Shown: in pieces, positions 25,266 to 34,125 of the stretch
How the letters are laid out: every line of letters begins with the position of its first letter
Numbering within the stretch: the first letter of the stretch is position 1
Assembly: GCA_028278225.1 (NCBI GenBank)
Contig: JANQEU010000061.1
Coordinates: 1 to 64,000, forward strand
Reading direction: 5' to 3'
DNA from: Cyclobacteriaceae bacterium
GTDB taxonomy: Bacteria; Bacteroidota; Bacteroidia; Cytophagales; Cyclobacteriaceae
DNA: 64,000 nucleotides
Notes under the pieces: generated by a model
Database searches by the model: none
What the model was told of the DNA's origin: nothing
Seen by the model: only the letters and a program-made list of their open reading frames with translations
Program-made: the position numbers and the translations under genes

Positions 25266-26333
25266 ATGTTAGGAGCATTACTCAAAGAAAAGAGAAAATC
25301 AAATCAGCTTAAGCTTCGTGAGCTTACTGCCAGAACAGGCATTGACCAAACTCTGCTAAGCAGGTTTGAAAAGGGAGATAGAATGCCTACACAAGAACAG
25401 TTATGGAAACTTGTTGAGGAATTGAAACTTAACAATGATGAAGCGCATGTGGCCTGGATGACCGACAAAATCCTGATTGTGGTTGGATATGGCCCGCTGG
25501 CAGTGGAGGCACTGCAGGCAGCAGAGAGCAGGATCGAATATCTCAATAGCCAGTCCCGTTTTGAAATTCCTCAACTATCAGATGTTTTGCAGTCCAGATT
25601 GGATGAACTTGACAGATTAAAAAAGGAATGGGTTGCCAGACATCCACTAAACAGGACCCACCTGGCACGGCTGAGGGATTACTTTGATGTGGACTATACA
25701 TATGAAAGTAATAGGATAGAAGGCAATACCCTTTCTCTGGAAGAGACTGCTCTTGTAGTAAATCAGGGGTTGACCATAGGAGGTAAATCCGTCATTGAAC
25801 ATCTCGAAGCAATCAATCATAAAGAGGCAATTGGCTTTATCCGCGATATAGTCCGCAACAAGGAAGAACTGTCAAAAAGAACTGTTCTGAACATCCACCG
25901 GTTGATCCTGAAAGGGATCGATAATGACAATGCCGGCGTCTATCGAAATGTGCCGGTGAGGATCTCAGGAAGTGACGTGGAATTGCCGCAGCCTTTTATG
26001 CTCGATAAATTGATGGAGGACTATTTCCAGTTTTATGCTTTACGAAAACATACAATGAATCCGGTCCTGCTGGCAGCGGAAATGCATGAGCGACTGGTAA
26101 GTATTCATCCGTTCATTGATGGCAACGGACGTACGGCCAGACTTGTTATGAATCTTATACTCACGCAGCATCAATATGCGAGAGTGAATATTAAAGGTGA
26201 TCCTCAAAGTCGTCTTAAGTACTACAAAGCCCTGTCCACTGTTCAGAAAGAGGGTGACTCGATGCCATTCTGCACTTTGGTTGCTGACGAAGCCATTCGA
26301 TCTTTAAATGCCCATCTTGAATGGGTCAATTGA
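25266..26333 (+). CDS. Fic-family AMP-transferase with N-terminal HTH domain
   Basis: 355 residues from ATG 25266 (a TTG at 25236 would add ten). Residues about 1-60 form an XRE-type helix-turn-helix (L-L-K-E-K-R-K-S-N-Q-L-K-L-R-E-L and following). A Fic_N region carries the inhibitory motif S-N-R-I-E-G near residue 147, with the Glu that blocks the nucleotide site. The Fic core H-P-F-I-D-G-N-G-R-T-A-R is complete near residue 281. The enzyme should therefore transfer AMP (or a related nucleotide group) to hydroxyl side chains, and be self-inhibited as a class II Fic protein. The DNA-binding domain and the palindrome upstream suggest autoregulation. It stands alone without a separate antitoxin. 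Confidence 0.9.
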   Translation: MLGALLKEKRKSNQLKLRELTARTGIDQTLLSRFEKGDRMPTQEQLWKLVEELKLNNDEAHVAWMTDKILIVVGYGPLAVEALQAAESRIEYLNSQSRFEIPQLSDVLQSRLDELDRLKKEWVARHPLNRTHLARLRDYFDVDYTYESNRIEGNTLSLEETALVVNQGLTIGGKSVIEHLEAINHKEAIGFIRDIVRNKEELSKRTVLNIHRLILKGIDNDNAGVYRNVPVRISGSDVELPQPFMLDKLMEDYFQFYALRKHTMNPVLLAAEMHERLVSIHPFIDGNGRTARLVMNLILTQHQYARVNIKGDPQSRLKYYKALSTVQKEGDSMPFCTLVADEAIRSLNAHLEWVN

Positions 26334-26463
26334 TCATCAGCTAAAAGCGATACTGAAACATTACATCAGCGATGGTAGTCTATCCACTGCAAAGGCGCCA
26401 GAGAAGCTAAAGATATTCCTAAAGTTATGGCTGTTGTTTAATGTACTTTGCAACTTTGACTTA

Positions 26464-26958
26464 GCGACTTGGAGGTAAAGTAAGATTTATTTTCACCGCT
26501 GAGGCGCATAAGACGCAGAGATTTTGTCTGAAGCTTTAAATATTTAATATAAAATCTGCCTGGCGACTTGGTGGTAAAGTAAGATTTATTTTCACCGCTG
26601 AGGCGCATAAGACGCAGAGATTCTATCTGAAGCTTTAAATATTTAATATAAAATCTGCCTGGCGACTTGGTGGTAAAGTAAGATTTATTTTCACCGCTGA
26701 AGCGCTTGAGACGCAGAGATTTTGCCTGATGCTTTAAATATTTAATATAAAATCTGCCTGGCGACTTGGCTGTGAAGTAAGATTTGTTCTCACCGCTGAG
26801 GCGTTTGAGACACAGAGAACTTGCCTGATGCTTTAAATATTTAATATAAAATCTGCCTGGCGACTTGGTGGCATAGTAAGAATTGTTCTTACCGCTGAGG
26901 CGCTTGAGACGCAGAGGATCTTTAAGCGGTTTTAAATGTTCAAGTTATGACATGGGAC
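26464..26958. repeat. five 99-bp tandem repeats
   Basis: Copies begin at 26464, 26563, 26662, 26761 and 26860, exactly 99 bases apart. Each has GCGACTTGG, then CACCGCTGAGGCGC and GACGCAGAG, then an A/T-rich TTTAAATATTTAATATAAA and CTGCCTG. Copies 1-3 are nearly identical. Copy 4 has scattered changes and copy 5 loses the A/T-rich part, so the array decays toward its right end. All frames contain stops, so it is not a coding repeat. The whole stretch 26334-27009 contains no gene. The GAGGCGCAnnGACGCAGAG portion resembles dispersed intergenic repeats seen in many environmental bacteria. Confidence 0.9.
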
Positions 26959-27009
26959 TTTGGGCTTGGCGGTGAAGTGGGAATCCATTCGCATCGGATA
27001 AATAAGAAT

Positions 27010-27564
27010 CTAATAAGATAATTCTCCCAGCACCTCGAATTCAGTAGTGTCCCTCATAGCCATTTTTTGAAATCCATACACTCTGTATTTTGACAATAAG
27101 CCATCCTGAAAGCTAAGTTCAATTATTCTGGAAACATTGTAAATAGACCTGGCTTTATCATCAATGAACGATCCGCGCACCCCAACCAGATCACCGGTGT
27201 CAGAAAACGTATATGCTACAAAACCTATAGGCAGATCCTCCGTTTCTTTAGGACTATAGGTAAGTGTGTTGTTCGTACGTACTATATCCAATGCACCAAC
27301 ATACCTCGGTAAGTTCACATCAAGATCCAGCACTATTTTCAGTTCTTTTCCCCACTCCACAGAATCGAATCGTATCTGCTGCTTTTCGTCCTCACCATCA
27401 ATCCGCACAGTTTTCGTCACTACCGGGTTCCGCTCGGCCAATTGCACAACCTGATGGCTGATCAGCGAATCCAGGTCAAAATAGTTGCTGCCCTGCACGA
27501 AGGACGTATCATAGGTACATCCCCCCAGAATGAAAATAATCCCGATCCGGAGTTCCCGGATCAT
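27010..27564 (-). CDS. hypothetical lipoprotein next to gpmI
   Basis: 184 residues with a short hydrophobic start ending in I-L-G-G-C, a lipobox with Cys16, so it is probably an outer- or inner-membrane lipoprotein. The rest is strand-rich and soluble, without a family I can name. Its ATG overlaps the gpmI stop by 4 bases, making it the second gene of a two-gene operon with gpmI. No link of function to glycolysis is visible. It is followed by the 99-bp repeat array. Confidence 0.65.
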   Translation of the reverse strand: MIRELRIGIIFILGGCTYDTSFVQGSNYFDLDSLISHQVVQLAERNPVVTKTVRIDGEDEKQQIRFDSVEWGKELKIVLDLDVNLPRYVGALDIVRTNNTLTYSPKETEDLPIGFVAYTFSDTGDLVGVRGSFIDDKARSIYNVSRIIELSFQDGLLSKYRVYGFQKMAMRDTTEFEVLGELSY

Positions 27565-29081
27565 ACAAGAATCTCGCCCGTCATTTGTCCGGGAACTTCT
27601 ATTCCCATCAGGGAAAGTATGGTCGGAGCCAGGTCACCCAGCTTCCCCGGCTTCACTGGTCCGTCAAACTCGCGATCCACAACAATCAATGGAACAAGAT
27701 TAGTTGTGTGCGCAGTATGGGGAGATCCATCCGGATTGATCATAATGTCCGAATTTCCATGATCGGCAATGATCAGAGTGGTATATCCGTTGTCAAGAGC
27801 AACTTTAATCACTGCCTCTGCACATTGATCGACGGTCTCACAGGCTTTGACCGCTGCCTCAAACACCCCGGTATGACCTACCATGTCGGGATTGGCAAAA
27901 TTCAAACAAACAAAGTCTACCTCTTGTTTCTGAAGCTCCGGGATGATCGCGTCACGGATGTCCCGGGCACTCATCTCAGGTTGTAAATCGTATGTGGCTA
28001 CTTTCGGTGAGGGACAAAGTATTCTCTTTTCTCCTTCAAATTCGTCCTCTCTGCCACCTGAAAAGAAAAAGGTAACATGTGGATATTTTTCCGTTTCGGC
28101 GATTCTGATCTGCTTTTTGCCCAATTTTTCCAGTACTTCGCCGATGGTCATATCCAGGTTTTCCTTCTTAAACACAACCCTGACATCTTTGAAGGTATCA
28201 TCGTAGTTGGTCATGGTCAGGTAATACAGCGGTAGTGTAGACATACCATCTTCAGGAAAGTCCTGTTGTGTAAGCGTCATAGTGATTTGTCGTCCCCGAT
28301 CTGTCCTGAAATTGAAACAAATGACAACATCTCCTTCATTTATCGTGGCGGTCGGTTCACTCTTTTCGTCAACTTTTATGATTGGTTTTATGAATTCATC
28401 AGTGACATCTGCATCATATGATGCCTTTATGCCCCGACTCAGGTCCGTCACTTTTTCGCCCTCTCCGTAGACGATCGCATCATATGCCAGCCGGACACGT
28501 GGCCACCTCTTATCCCGATCCATGGCATAATACCGTCCTGTCACCGAAGCAACACTTCCGACAGTTGCCGCATGATGGGCTTCCAGATCTTCGATAAAAC
28601 CAAGTCCGCTTTTAGGGTCACAATCACGACCGTCGGTAAAAGCATGTGTAAATACTCTTTCGCAGCCATTTTTTTTAGCTGCACTAACCAGCCCTTTAAG
28701 GTGATCAATGTGGGAGTGCACCCCACCATCAGAAACAAGTCCTATGAAATGGATCTTTTTATCATTTTCTCTTGCATAATCGAACGCCTTGATCAACTCA
28801 GGATTTTCAGCAAGAGACCCATCTTTTGCCGCGTTATTGATCTTTACAAGATCCTGGTAAACGACCCTGCCGGCTCCCAGATTCATGTGCCCTACTTCCG
28901 AGTTTCCCATCTGCCCTTCCGGCAAACCTACCGCCAGGCCGGAAGCCTGTAATGTGCTGTGGCTGTATTTTGAATAAAGGCTATCCATAAAAGGGGTATT
29001 TGCCTTATCGATAGCTGATACTTCCGGGTCTTTCGCTATTCCCCATCCGTCAAGTATCATCAGAATCACCTTCTTGTTCAT
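27561..29081 (-). CDS. gpmI: 2,3-bisphosphoglycerate-independent phosphoglycerate mutase
   Basis: 506 residues, the usual length of GpmI. It interconverts 3- and 2-phosphoglycerate in glycolysis and gluconeogenesis with two Mn ions and a phosphoserine intermediate. Visible are the first metal motif I-L-D-G-W-G (residues 9-14), the catalytic Ser61 in M-G-N-S-E-V-G-H, and the alkaline-phosphatase-type C-terminal motifs D-M-V-G-H-T-G and A-D-H-G-N-S-D. Residues F-T-D-G-R-D-C-D-P match the substrate-binding region. It is the first gene of a two-gene operon and is divergent from the DUF4783 gene at 29184. Confidence 0.96.
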   Translation of the reverse strand: MNKKVILMILDGWGIAKDPEVSAIDKANTPFMDSLYSKYSHSTLQASGLAVGLPEGQMGNSEVGHMNLGAGRVVYQDLVKINNAAKDGSLAENPELIKAFDYARENDKKIHFIGLVSDGGVHSHIDHLKGLVSAAKKNGCERVFTHAFTDGRDCDPKSGLGFIEDLEAHHAATVGSVASVTGRYYAMDRDKRWPRVRLAYDAIVYGEGEKVTDLSRGIKASYDADVTDEFIKPIIKVDEKSEPTATINEGDVVICFNFRTDRGRQITMTLTQQDFPEDGMSTLPLYYLTMTNYDDTFKDVRVVFKKENLDMTIGEVLEKLGKKQIRIAETEKYPHVTFFFSGGREDEFEGEKRILCPSPKVATYDLQPEMSARDIRDAIIPELQKQEVDFVCLNFANPDMVGHTGVFEAAVKACETVDQCAEAVIKVALDNGYTTLIIADHGNSDIMINPDGSPHTAHTTNLVPLIVVDREFDGPVKPGKLGDLAPTILSLMGIEVPGQMTGEILV

Positions 29082-29085
29082 GACG

Positions 29086-29093
29086 CAAATATA
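29086..29093 (-). promoter_or_regulatory. possible -7 box of gpmI
   Basis: On the minus strand the sequence TATATTTG fits the Bacteroidota -7 consensus TAnnTTTG. It ends only 4 bases before the gpmI ATG, which would give a leaderless or nearly leaderless transcript. A TTG occurs upstream, but at 23 bases, longer than the usual spacing, so this is weak. Confidence 0.25.
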
Positions 29094-29183
29094 AGATTAC
29101 TTTCATCAGGCTTGCGCAAGGAAATTCATATTCGTAACTTCATTTTCTGATATTATTGGCACAATTTCTGAAGTTGTCCAAAC

Positions 29184-29573
29184 ATGAATAAACAGCGACT
29201 GCTTACCATCGTTTTTTTTGTAATCTCCGTTACTGCTTTTGGCCAGAAAGAAACCATCGATGATATTGGTACGGCTTTGGGCGCGGGCAGTGCAAAAGAG
29301 CTCATCAAATACTGTGTCAACCGGGTGGAAATCCAAATTGATGGTAACCAGGCGGTCTATAGCAAGCCGCAGGCTGAAGTCATCCTCAGGGATTTCTTCA
29401 ATCAAAATGTTTCCAAGGGCTTCAGGTATGTTCATCAGGGTTCTTCTCCGGAGGGGTTGAAATATACAATTGGGAACTACGCCGTGGAGGACGGGTCCTA
29501 CCGGGTATATATGCTCCTCAAGAAAACGGAAGATGACTATCAGATCGACACTATTTCCTTTACCAGGGAGTAA
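29184..29573 (+). CDS. DUF4783 family secreted protein
   Basis: 129 residues with a signal peptide (residues 1-20, ending in T-A-F-G-Q). The remainder matches the DUF4783 pattern: an NTF2-like alpha/beta fold with F-N-Q-N-x-S-K-G-F and the C-terminal Y-Q-I-D-T-I-S-F. Proteins of this family are commonly found just before nadC in Cytophagales, as here (33-bp gap). The function is unknown, but an exported small ligand-binding or scaffold role is plausible. Confidence 0.75.
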   Translation: MNKQRLLTIVFFVISVTAFGQKETIDDIGTALGAGSAKELIKYCVNRVEIQIDGNQAVYSKPQAEVILRDFFNQNVSKGFRYVHQGSSPEGLKYTIGNYAVEDGSYRVYMLLKKTEDDYQIDTISFTRE

Positions 29574-29606
29574 ATCATAATTGAATTAAACACTAGTTTT
29601 GCGGCC

Positions 29607-30467
29607 ATGCCGCCAGAGTACCTGACTCCTAAAAGGATTGACGAGTTTATTACGCATGCACTTCGGGAAGACCATGGAGATGGCGACCACTCCTCCCTTG
29701 GCAGTATCCCTGCAGACAGCATACAAAAAGCCCAGCTTCTTATTAAGGACGATGGGATTTTGGCAGGTGTTGAGCTTTCAAAATCGATCTTCAAGCATGT
29801 ATCCTCCTCTATTGAGGTTCATGTAAGACTCGAAGATGGGTCAGCGGTGGAAAAGGGCGATATTGGATTTTATGTCATTGGAAATGCGAGGGCTATTCTG
29901 GGTGCGGAACGCCTGGTTTTGAACTGTATGCAACGAATGTCAGGAATTGCAACCTATACCCATTACCTTAACTCATTGATCAAAGGCACGCAGGCCAGGT
30001 TACTTGATACCAGAAAAACGACTCCAAACTTCCGACTCCCTGAGAAATGGGCCGTCGCTATTGGTGGCGGTGTCAATCACAGGTTTGGGCTTTATGATAT
30101 GATAATGCTGAAAGACAATCACATAGACTATGCGGGAGGTGTTAAAAATGCCATTCGAAATACAAATGCCTATTTAGAAAGTATAGAAAAACCCCTCAAA
30201 ATAGAGATTGAAGTACGAAATTTGCAGGAGTTGGAGGAAGTGCTTGAAACGGGGGATGTCCACTGCATTATGCTGGATAACATGCTCCCATCAGATATGA
30301 AGCAAGCCATTCAAATGATCGGTGGCAGGTATGAAACAGAAGCGTCGGGTGGGATTACGGAAAAGACTATCAGGGAAATCGCGGAAACCGGGGTGGATTA
30401 CATTTCAATCGGAGCACTCACCCACTCCTACAGAAGTTTAGATATGAGTTTAAAAGCAGTTGAATAG
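29607..30467 (+). CDS. nadC: nicotinate-nucleotide pyrophosphorylase (quinolinate phosphoribosyltransferase)
   Basis: 286 residues. It makes nicotinate mononucleotide from quinolinate and PRPP in de novo NAD synthesis. The conserved D-T-R-K-T-T-P-N-F-R region, G-G-G-V-N-H-R-F-G-L-Y-D and M-L-K-D-N-H are all present, as is the C-terminal barrel motif E-A-S-G-G-I. The two later genes follow with no gap, so nadC, the YcxB-like gene and recX form an operon. nadA and nadB are not in the window. Confidence 0.95.
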   Translation: MPPEYLTPKRIDEFITHALREDHGDGDHSSLGSIPADSIQKAQLLIKDDGILAGVELSKSIFKHVSSSIEVHVRLEDGSAVEKGDIGFYVIGNARAILGAERLVLNCMQRMSGIATYTHYLNSLIKGTQARLLDTRKTTPNFRLPEKWAVAIGGGVNHRFGLYDMIMLKDNHIDYAGGVKNAIRNTNAYLESIEKPLKIEIEVRNLQELEEVLETGDVHCIMLDNMLPSDMKQAIQMIGGRYETEASGGITEKTIREIAETGVDYISIGALTHSYRSLDMSLKAVE

Positions 30468-30941
30468 ATGATCGTCAGAACAAAAAAATATCAATTACAG
30501 ACAAAAAAATATATTGGATTGGCCCTGGGGTCGGTTCTTAAGCAACAATGGTGGGTATTCGTTATTTATATAGCGATATGTGCAGGTTACTTCTGGATCC
30601 CAAATATCTGGTGGTTCATCGGTCCCTCCATTGCTCTTGTTTTGTATTTTCTTTTCTGGTTGATCCAGTTTGCCGGAGTGACGCAATTGGAGCAGGGAAA
30701 GTTCCTTTTCGAAAAGCTCGCTTACGAGATAACAAGTCATCAAATCCTGATCAAGCTGAGCGCCAAGCAGGGTATGCCCATGAAATGGGAGCAGATCAAA
30801 AGAGCCAAATCAAATAAGGATTCCTTCATCCTTTTTGCCAGTAAAGCCCAACTCATCCATCTACCCCACCGCATTTTCAATAACGAAAACGAAATCAGGT
30901 TTCTGGAAACCGTACTGAAGCGCAAGGGGTATATCAAATAA
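30468..30941 (+). CDS. YcxB-like membrane protein
   Basis: 157 residues with two membrane helices (about 28-47 and 50-71), then a soluble C-terminal domain of about 80 residues with W-E-Q-I-K-R and L-I-H-L-P-H-R-I-F. This is the arrangement of the YcxB-like (PF14317) family, which is related to bacterial PH domains. The ATG follows the nadC stop directly, and recX begins directly after its own stop. The molecular role is unknown. Confidence 0.7.
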   Translation: MIVRTKKYQLQTKKYIGLALGSVLKQQWWVFVIYIAICAGYFWIPNIWWFIGPSIALVLYFLFWLIQFAGVTQLEQGKFLFEKLAYEITSHQILIKLSAKQGMPMKWEQIKRAKSNKDSFILFASKAQLIHLPHRIFNNENEIRFLETVLKRKGYIK

Positions 30942-31430
30942 ATGTCTGCCGAATCCGACCTGATCAAAAAGGCAAAAGCCCGTGCCGGACGATACTGTGC
31001 ATATGGTGAAAGATCTCCTAAACAAGTCAGGGAGAGACTTTTGTCCTATGGGTTAAAAACCGATGATGCTGATAGGGTAATTCAGGAATTGATACTTGAC
31101 AATTTCGTTTCCGAAGAGCGATTTGCCAGGGCTTATGCAAATGACAAATTCCGCTTCAATAAATGGGGCAGGATCAAAATAAGGTTGGAGTTGAGCAGAA
31201 AACATCATCTTTCAACTGATGCCATAGAAACCGGTCTGACCTACATTGATCAGACCGAATACCATAATATGATTGCCGATCTTCTAAAAAAGAAATGGGA
31301 TTCCCTACCTGCTCACTTATCAGGTCTGCAACGAAAAAAAAGAGTTTCCACATTCTTAATCAACAAAGGTTTTGAAAGTGACCTTGTATTCCCACAGGTA
31401 GAAAAACTAATGTCTTCAAAAAAACATTAG
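30942..31430 (+). CDS. recX: RecX-family regulator of recombination
   Basis: 162 residues, mostly helical, with the three repeated helical modules of RecX: a basic N-terminal R-S-P-K-Q-V-R-E-R-L, the central V-S-E-E-R-F-A-R-A-Y-A-N-D-K-F and a C-terminal K-G-F-x-x-D-L-V. RecX binds RecA filaments and limits their extension. It begins immediately after the YcxB-like gene. recA itself is not in the window, which is common in Bacteroidota. Confidence 0.85.
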   Translation: MSAESDLIKKAKARAGRYCAYGERSPKQVRERLLSYGLKTDDADRVIQELILDNFVSEERFARAYANDKFRFNKWGRIKIRLELSRKHHLSTDAIETGLTYIDQTEYHNMIADLLKKKWDSLPAHLSGLQRKKRVSTFLINKGFESDLVFPQVEKLMSSKKH

Positions 31431-31487
31431 AACTAAAATGCATGGTATTTTGTATCCTTAGACAGTAATCTATTTACACTTGTGCAA

Positions 31488-31922
31488 ATGTTATATCTAG
31501 TACTTGTCTTCCTGCCGTTCCAGGTTCAGTCGGGCCATTGGAACACTGCCAAAGGCAATCTGGCACTTGATGGCTATGATCCGGTTAGTTATTTTGAGGA
31601 GCAGGGACCGGATCCTGGTAAAGCGGAGTATCTAATTGAGTATCAGGGTTTGAAGTTTCAATTTAAAAACCAGGAAAATCTACAGGTGTTTGAAAAGAAT
31701 CCGGCAAAATACTTACCGGAGTACGGGGGATGGTGCGCATACGCAATGGGAGAAAGCGGTGATAAAGTAAGAATCGATCCGGAGACATTCAAAATTGTCG
31801 AAGGAAAATTGTACCTGTTTTATAATTTTAGAGGTTATAACACCCTCACTGACTGGAATAAGAATGAGGATGATCTAAGGCAAAAGGCTAATCAGTACTG
31901 GCAAAGGATCATAAAATCATAA
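31488..31922 (+). CDS. YHS-domain secreted protein
   Basis: About 144 residues from the ATG at 31488 (a GTG lies 6 bases earlier). A short hydrophobic leader ends in F-Q-V-Q-S. The YHS domain follows with A-L-D-G-Y-D-P-V-S-Y-F and, later, K-N-P-A-K-Y-L-P-E-Y-G-G-W-C-A-Y-A. YHS domains often bind metals or accompany metal transporters. In exported form they are found as stand-alone proteins in many Bacteroidota. It has no clear functional partner here. Confidence 0.8.
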   Translation: MLYLVLVFLPFQVQSGHWNTAKGNLALDGYDPVSYFEEQGPDPGKAEYLIEYQGLKFQFKNQENLQVFEKNPAKYLPEYGGWCAYAMGESGDKVRIDPETFKIVEGKLYLFYNFRGYNTLTDWNKNEDDLRQKANQYWQRIIKS

Positions 31923-31955
31923 TGTTAATTTAATTTAGTGGTTTTCATCAGTAAA

Positions 31956-32462
31956 ATGTCTATTCACAAGTCAGCTCAACAGCTTCTCCACCAAATTGAT
32001 GATGTCATTCGGCAGCTTGAAGCCGATGACTATCACAAACCTTTGACTGTTTTAAGTAATTCAACAATCGGTCAACATATAAGACACACACTGGAGTTCT
32101 TTATTTGCCTGATTGACGGGAGGAATGAAAGGGTGATTAACTATGACTCAAGAAAGCACGATAAAGTGATCGAAACTGATCCAAAGATTGCCCGAAGTGT
32201 GATACAGTCCATAATCGACTTTCTGAATGCTGAATCTGAGGATTTTCCGGTCACTTTTCAGGCGAATTACGAAATAGAGAGAGATGATGAGGTTGTTGTT
32301 AAGAGCAGTTTTTACAGGGAGCTGGCCTATAATATTGAACATGCCATTCACCACATGGCCCTCATAAAAATAGGGGTCAGGGCGCTTAATGAGGACATTG
32401 TATTGCCGGATCATTTTGGTGTGGCAAGCTCCACTGTCAGATACCAGATCAAGCAGAAGTAA
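31956..32462 (+). CDS. DinB-like putative metalloenzyme
   Basis: 168 residues from ATG 31956 (a GTG at 31938 is less likely). A four-helix DinB/YfiT-like bundle is suggested by H-I-R-H-T-L-E-F near residue 43 and the paired histidines in N-I-E-H-A-I-H-H-M-A-L near residue 135, which would bind a divalent metal. Members of this superfamily are thiol-dependent S-transferases or remain uncharacterised. It is followed at once by the ATP-grasp gene. Confidence 0.75.
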   Translation: MSIHKSAQQLLHQIDDVIRQLEADDYHKPLTVLSNSTIGQHIRHTLEFFICLIDGRNERVINYDSRKHDKVIETDPKIARSVIQSIIDFLNAESEDFPVTFQANYEIERDDEVVVKSSFYRELAYNIEHAIHHMALIKIGVRALNEDIVLPDHFGVASSTVRYQIKQK

Positions 32463-32463
32463 C

Positions 32464-33504
32464 ATGCAATGGTGGAATCGGGTACTATACAAGGTTCGCC
32501 GCTTTGAATACTGGCCATTTTCTGTTTTTTATTTTCCGGTATATTTCTATTTCATCTGGCTGATCATAAGAACCAGATCCTTCTTCTTTTTTACTGCTTC
32601 TAACCCCAGAATTGAATTCGGAGGGATGCTCGGAGAAAGTAAATGGGATATTTTCCAGATGATCCCAAAGGAACTCATTCCCATCACCCGGAGATTTGAA
32701 CGGGGCGCGACCAAAGACGAGATCCTGAAATTTATGTCCGCCTCCCAGGTTGATTTTCCCGTAATCCTGAAACCGGATATCGGGGAAAGAGGCTGGATGG
32801 TCGAAAAGATCTGTGATCCTGATCAATTAGCCTTATACCTGAAGAAAATCAAGGTAAGGTTTCTTTTACAGGAATATGTCGACTACCCCCTGGAATTGGG
32901 GATTTTCTACGTCAGATACCCTGGAGAAAAGAAGGGTTTCCTGACATCAATAGTGAGGAAGGGATTCCTCTCGATAAAAGGGAATGGCAAAATGACAGTT
33001 TCCGAGTTGCTAAAGGAAAATCCCAGAGCATTGCTGCAATTTGATTTTGAGTCAGATTTCTATAAGCCTGTTTTAGAAACGATCCCTGAAAAGGAAGAAG
33101 CGGTTACTATTGAAGCAATCGGTAACCATTGCCGGGGAACAACTTTTTTCGATGATCATAATGAGATTGATCAGGACCTCGAAGATGCCATAGATGCTAT
33201 CATACAACGTGTCCCGGAGTTCCATTTTGGCCGTATCGACCTGAGGACAACGACCTATGAAGATCTTAAGGCAGGTAAGAATTTCAAGATCATGGAATTG
33301 AACGGTGCAGGGTCTGAGCCCGGACACATTTATCAGCCGGGATTTCCAATCCTCAAAGCTTACAGGGACGTCATAAAGCATCTCAATTTGTTGAGTAAAG
33401 TCAGCATACTAAACAAAGAGGCCGGAACACCTTACTATTCATTCAAGGAAGGAATGAGAAAAATTCGCGACATTCGCCGCTATAACCGGCATAAGATGCT
33501 GTAA
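32464..33504 (+). CDS. ATP-grasp protein of D-Ala-D-Ala-ligase type
   Basis: 346 residues from the ATG at 32464. An N-terminal hydrophobic segment (residues about 17-42) could anchor it to the membrane. The ATP-grasp core is visible as V-I-L-K-P-D-I-G-E-R-G (ATP-binding Lys and glycine loop), L-L-Q-E-Y-V and a metal-binding end, M-E-L-N-G-A-G-S-E-P. The family ligates a carboxylate to an amine or thiol using ATP. The order of genes (DinB, ATP-grasp, LysE, GNAT) does not reveal the substrate. A stop-start overlap (TAATG) joins it to the LysE gene. Confidence 0.75.
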   Translation: MQWWNRVLYKVRRFEYWPFSVFYFPVYFYFIWLIIRTRSFFFFTASNPRIEFGGMLGESKWDIFQMIPKELIPITRRFERGATKDEILKFMSASQVDFPVILKPDIGERGWMVEKICDPDQLALYLKKIKVRFLLQEYVDYPLELGIFYVRYPGEKKGFLTSIVRKGFLSIKGNGKMTVSELLKENPRALLQFDFESDFYKPVLETIPEKEEAVTIEAIGNHCRGTTFFDDHNEIDQDLEDAIDAIIQRVPEFHFGRIDLRTTTYEDLKAGKNFKIMELNGAGSEPGHIYQPGFPILKAYRDVIKHLNLLSKVSILNKEAGTPYYSFKEGMRKIRDIRRYNRHKML

Positions 33505-34121
33505 TGTCATTCTTACAGGTATTTTTCGTAGCATTCCTGGTAAGTTACCTGGGGTCAATTCCTCCCGGAACGATCAATGTTTCCGTAATGCAGCTATCCA
33601 TGAAAAATCATCGGAGGGCCGCTCTCTTTCTTGGTTTAGCTGCTTCTATGGTGGAGTTTGTGTATGCCGGAGCAACTGTTAAATTTCAGCAATTTCTGAT
33701 CACACATGATTTTTTAAAGTTTTACTTTCAACTCATCACAGCTACCGTTCTGATCGTCATTGGTGTATTCAACCTGCTGTCCAAAGCCACATCGACAAAC
33801 TATATGCCCAAAGGAGAGATCCGTCGCAGGACGGGGTTCAAGCGAGGATTGATACTTGGAATACTAAATCCTCTTACCATTCCCTTTTGGCTCGCCGTTA
33901 CAACCTACCTGGAGACCTATGGATGGATAACACTGGCCAGCCGGAACTACTGGGCCTACATCTCGGGGCTGGCAGCCGGGACATTTTTCCTTTTGATCTG
34001 TGTGGATATACTCGGCAGCAAGTTTCAAAAAGTTGCTGATAATTCGTTTATTGTTCACAAGATCCCGGGCATGATCCTTACTTCGATGGGCGTCTACAAC
34101 ATGTGGGAGATATTCACTTGA
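33504..34121 (+). CDS. LysE-family transporter
   Basis: 205 residues with about six membrane helices and the family signature near the start, G-S-I-P-P-G-T-I-N-V (residues about 17-26), as well as a loop N-P-L-T-I-P-F-W. LysE/RhtB proteins export amino acids or derivatives. The start overlaps the ATP-grasp stop by one base, so the transporter may export the ATP-grasp product. That link is inferred from position only. Confidence 0.75.
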   Translation: MSFLQVFFVAFLVSYLGSIPPGTINVSVMQLSMKNHRRAALFLGLAASMVEFVYAGATVKFQQFLITHDFLKFYFQLITATVLIVIGVFNLLSKATSTNYMPKGEIRRRTGFKRGLILGILNPLTIPFWLAVTTYLETYGWITLASRNYWAYISGLAAGTFFLLICVDILGSKFQKVADNSFIVHKIPGMILTSMGVYNMWEIFT

Positions 34122-34125
34122 AACC

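Noticed and set aside
26464-26958. CRISPR-like array
   Set aside because: The unit is 99 bp with no constant-repeat/variable-spacer structure. The whole unit repeats, so it is a tandem repeat, and there are no cas genes.
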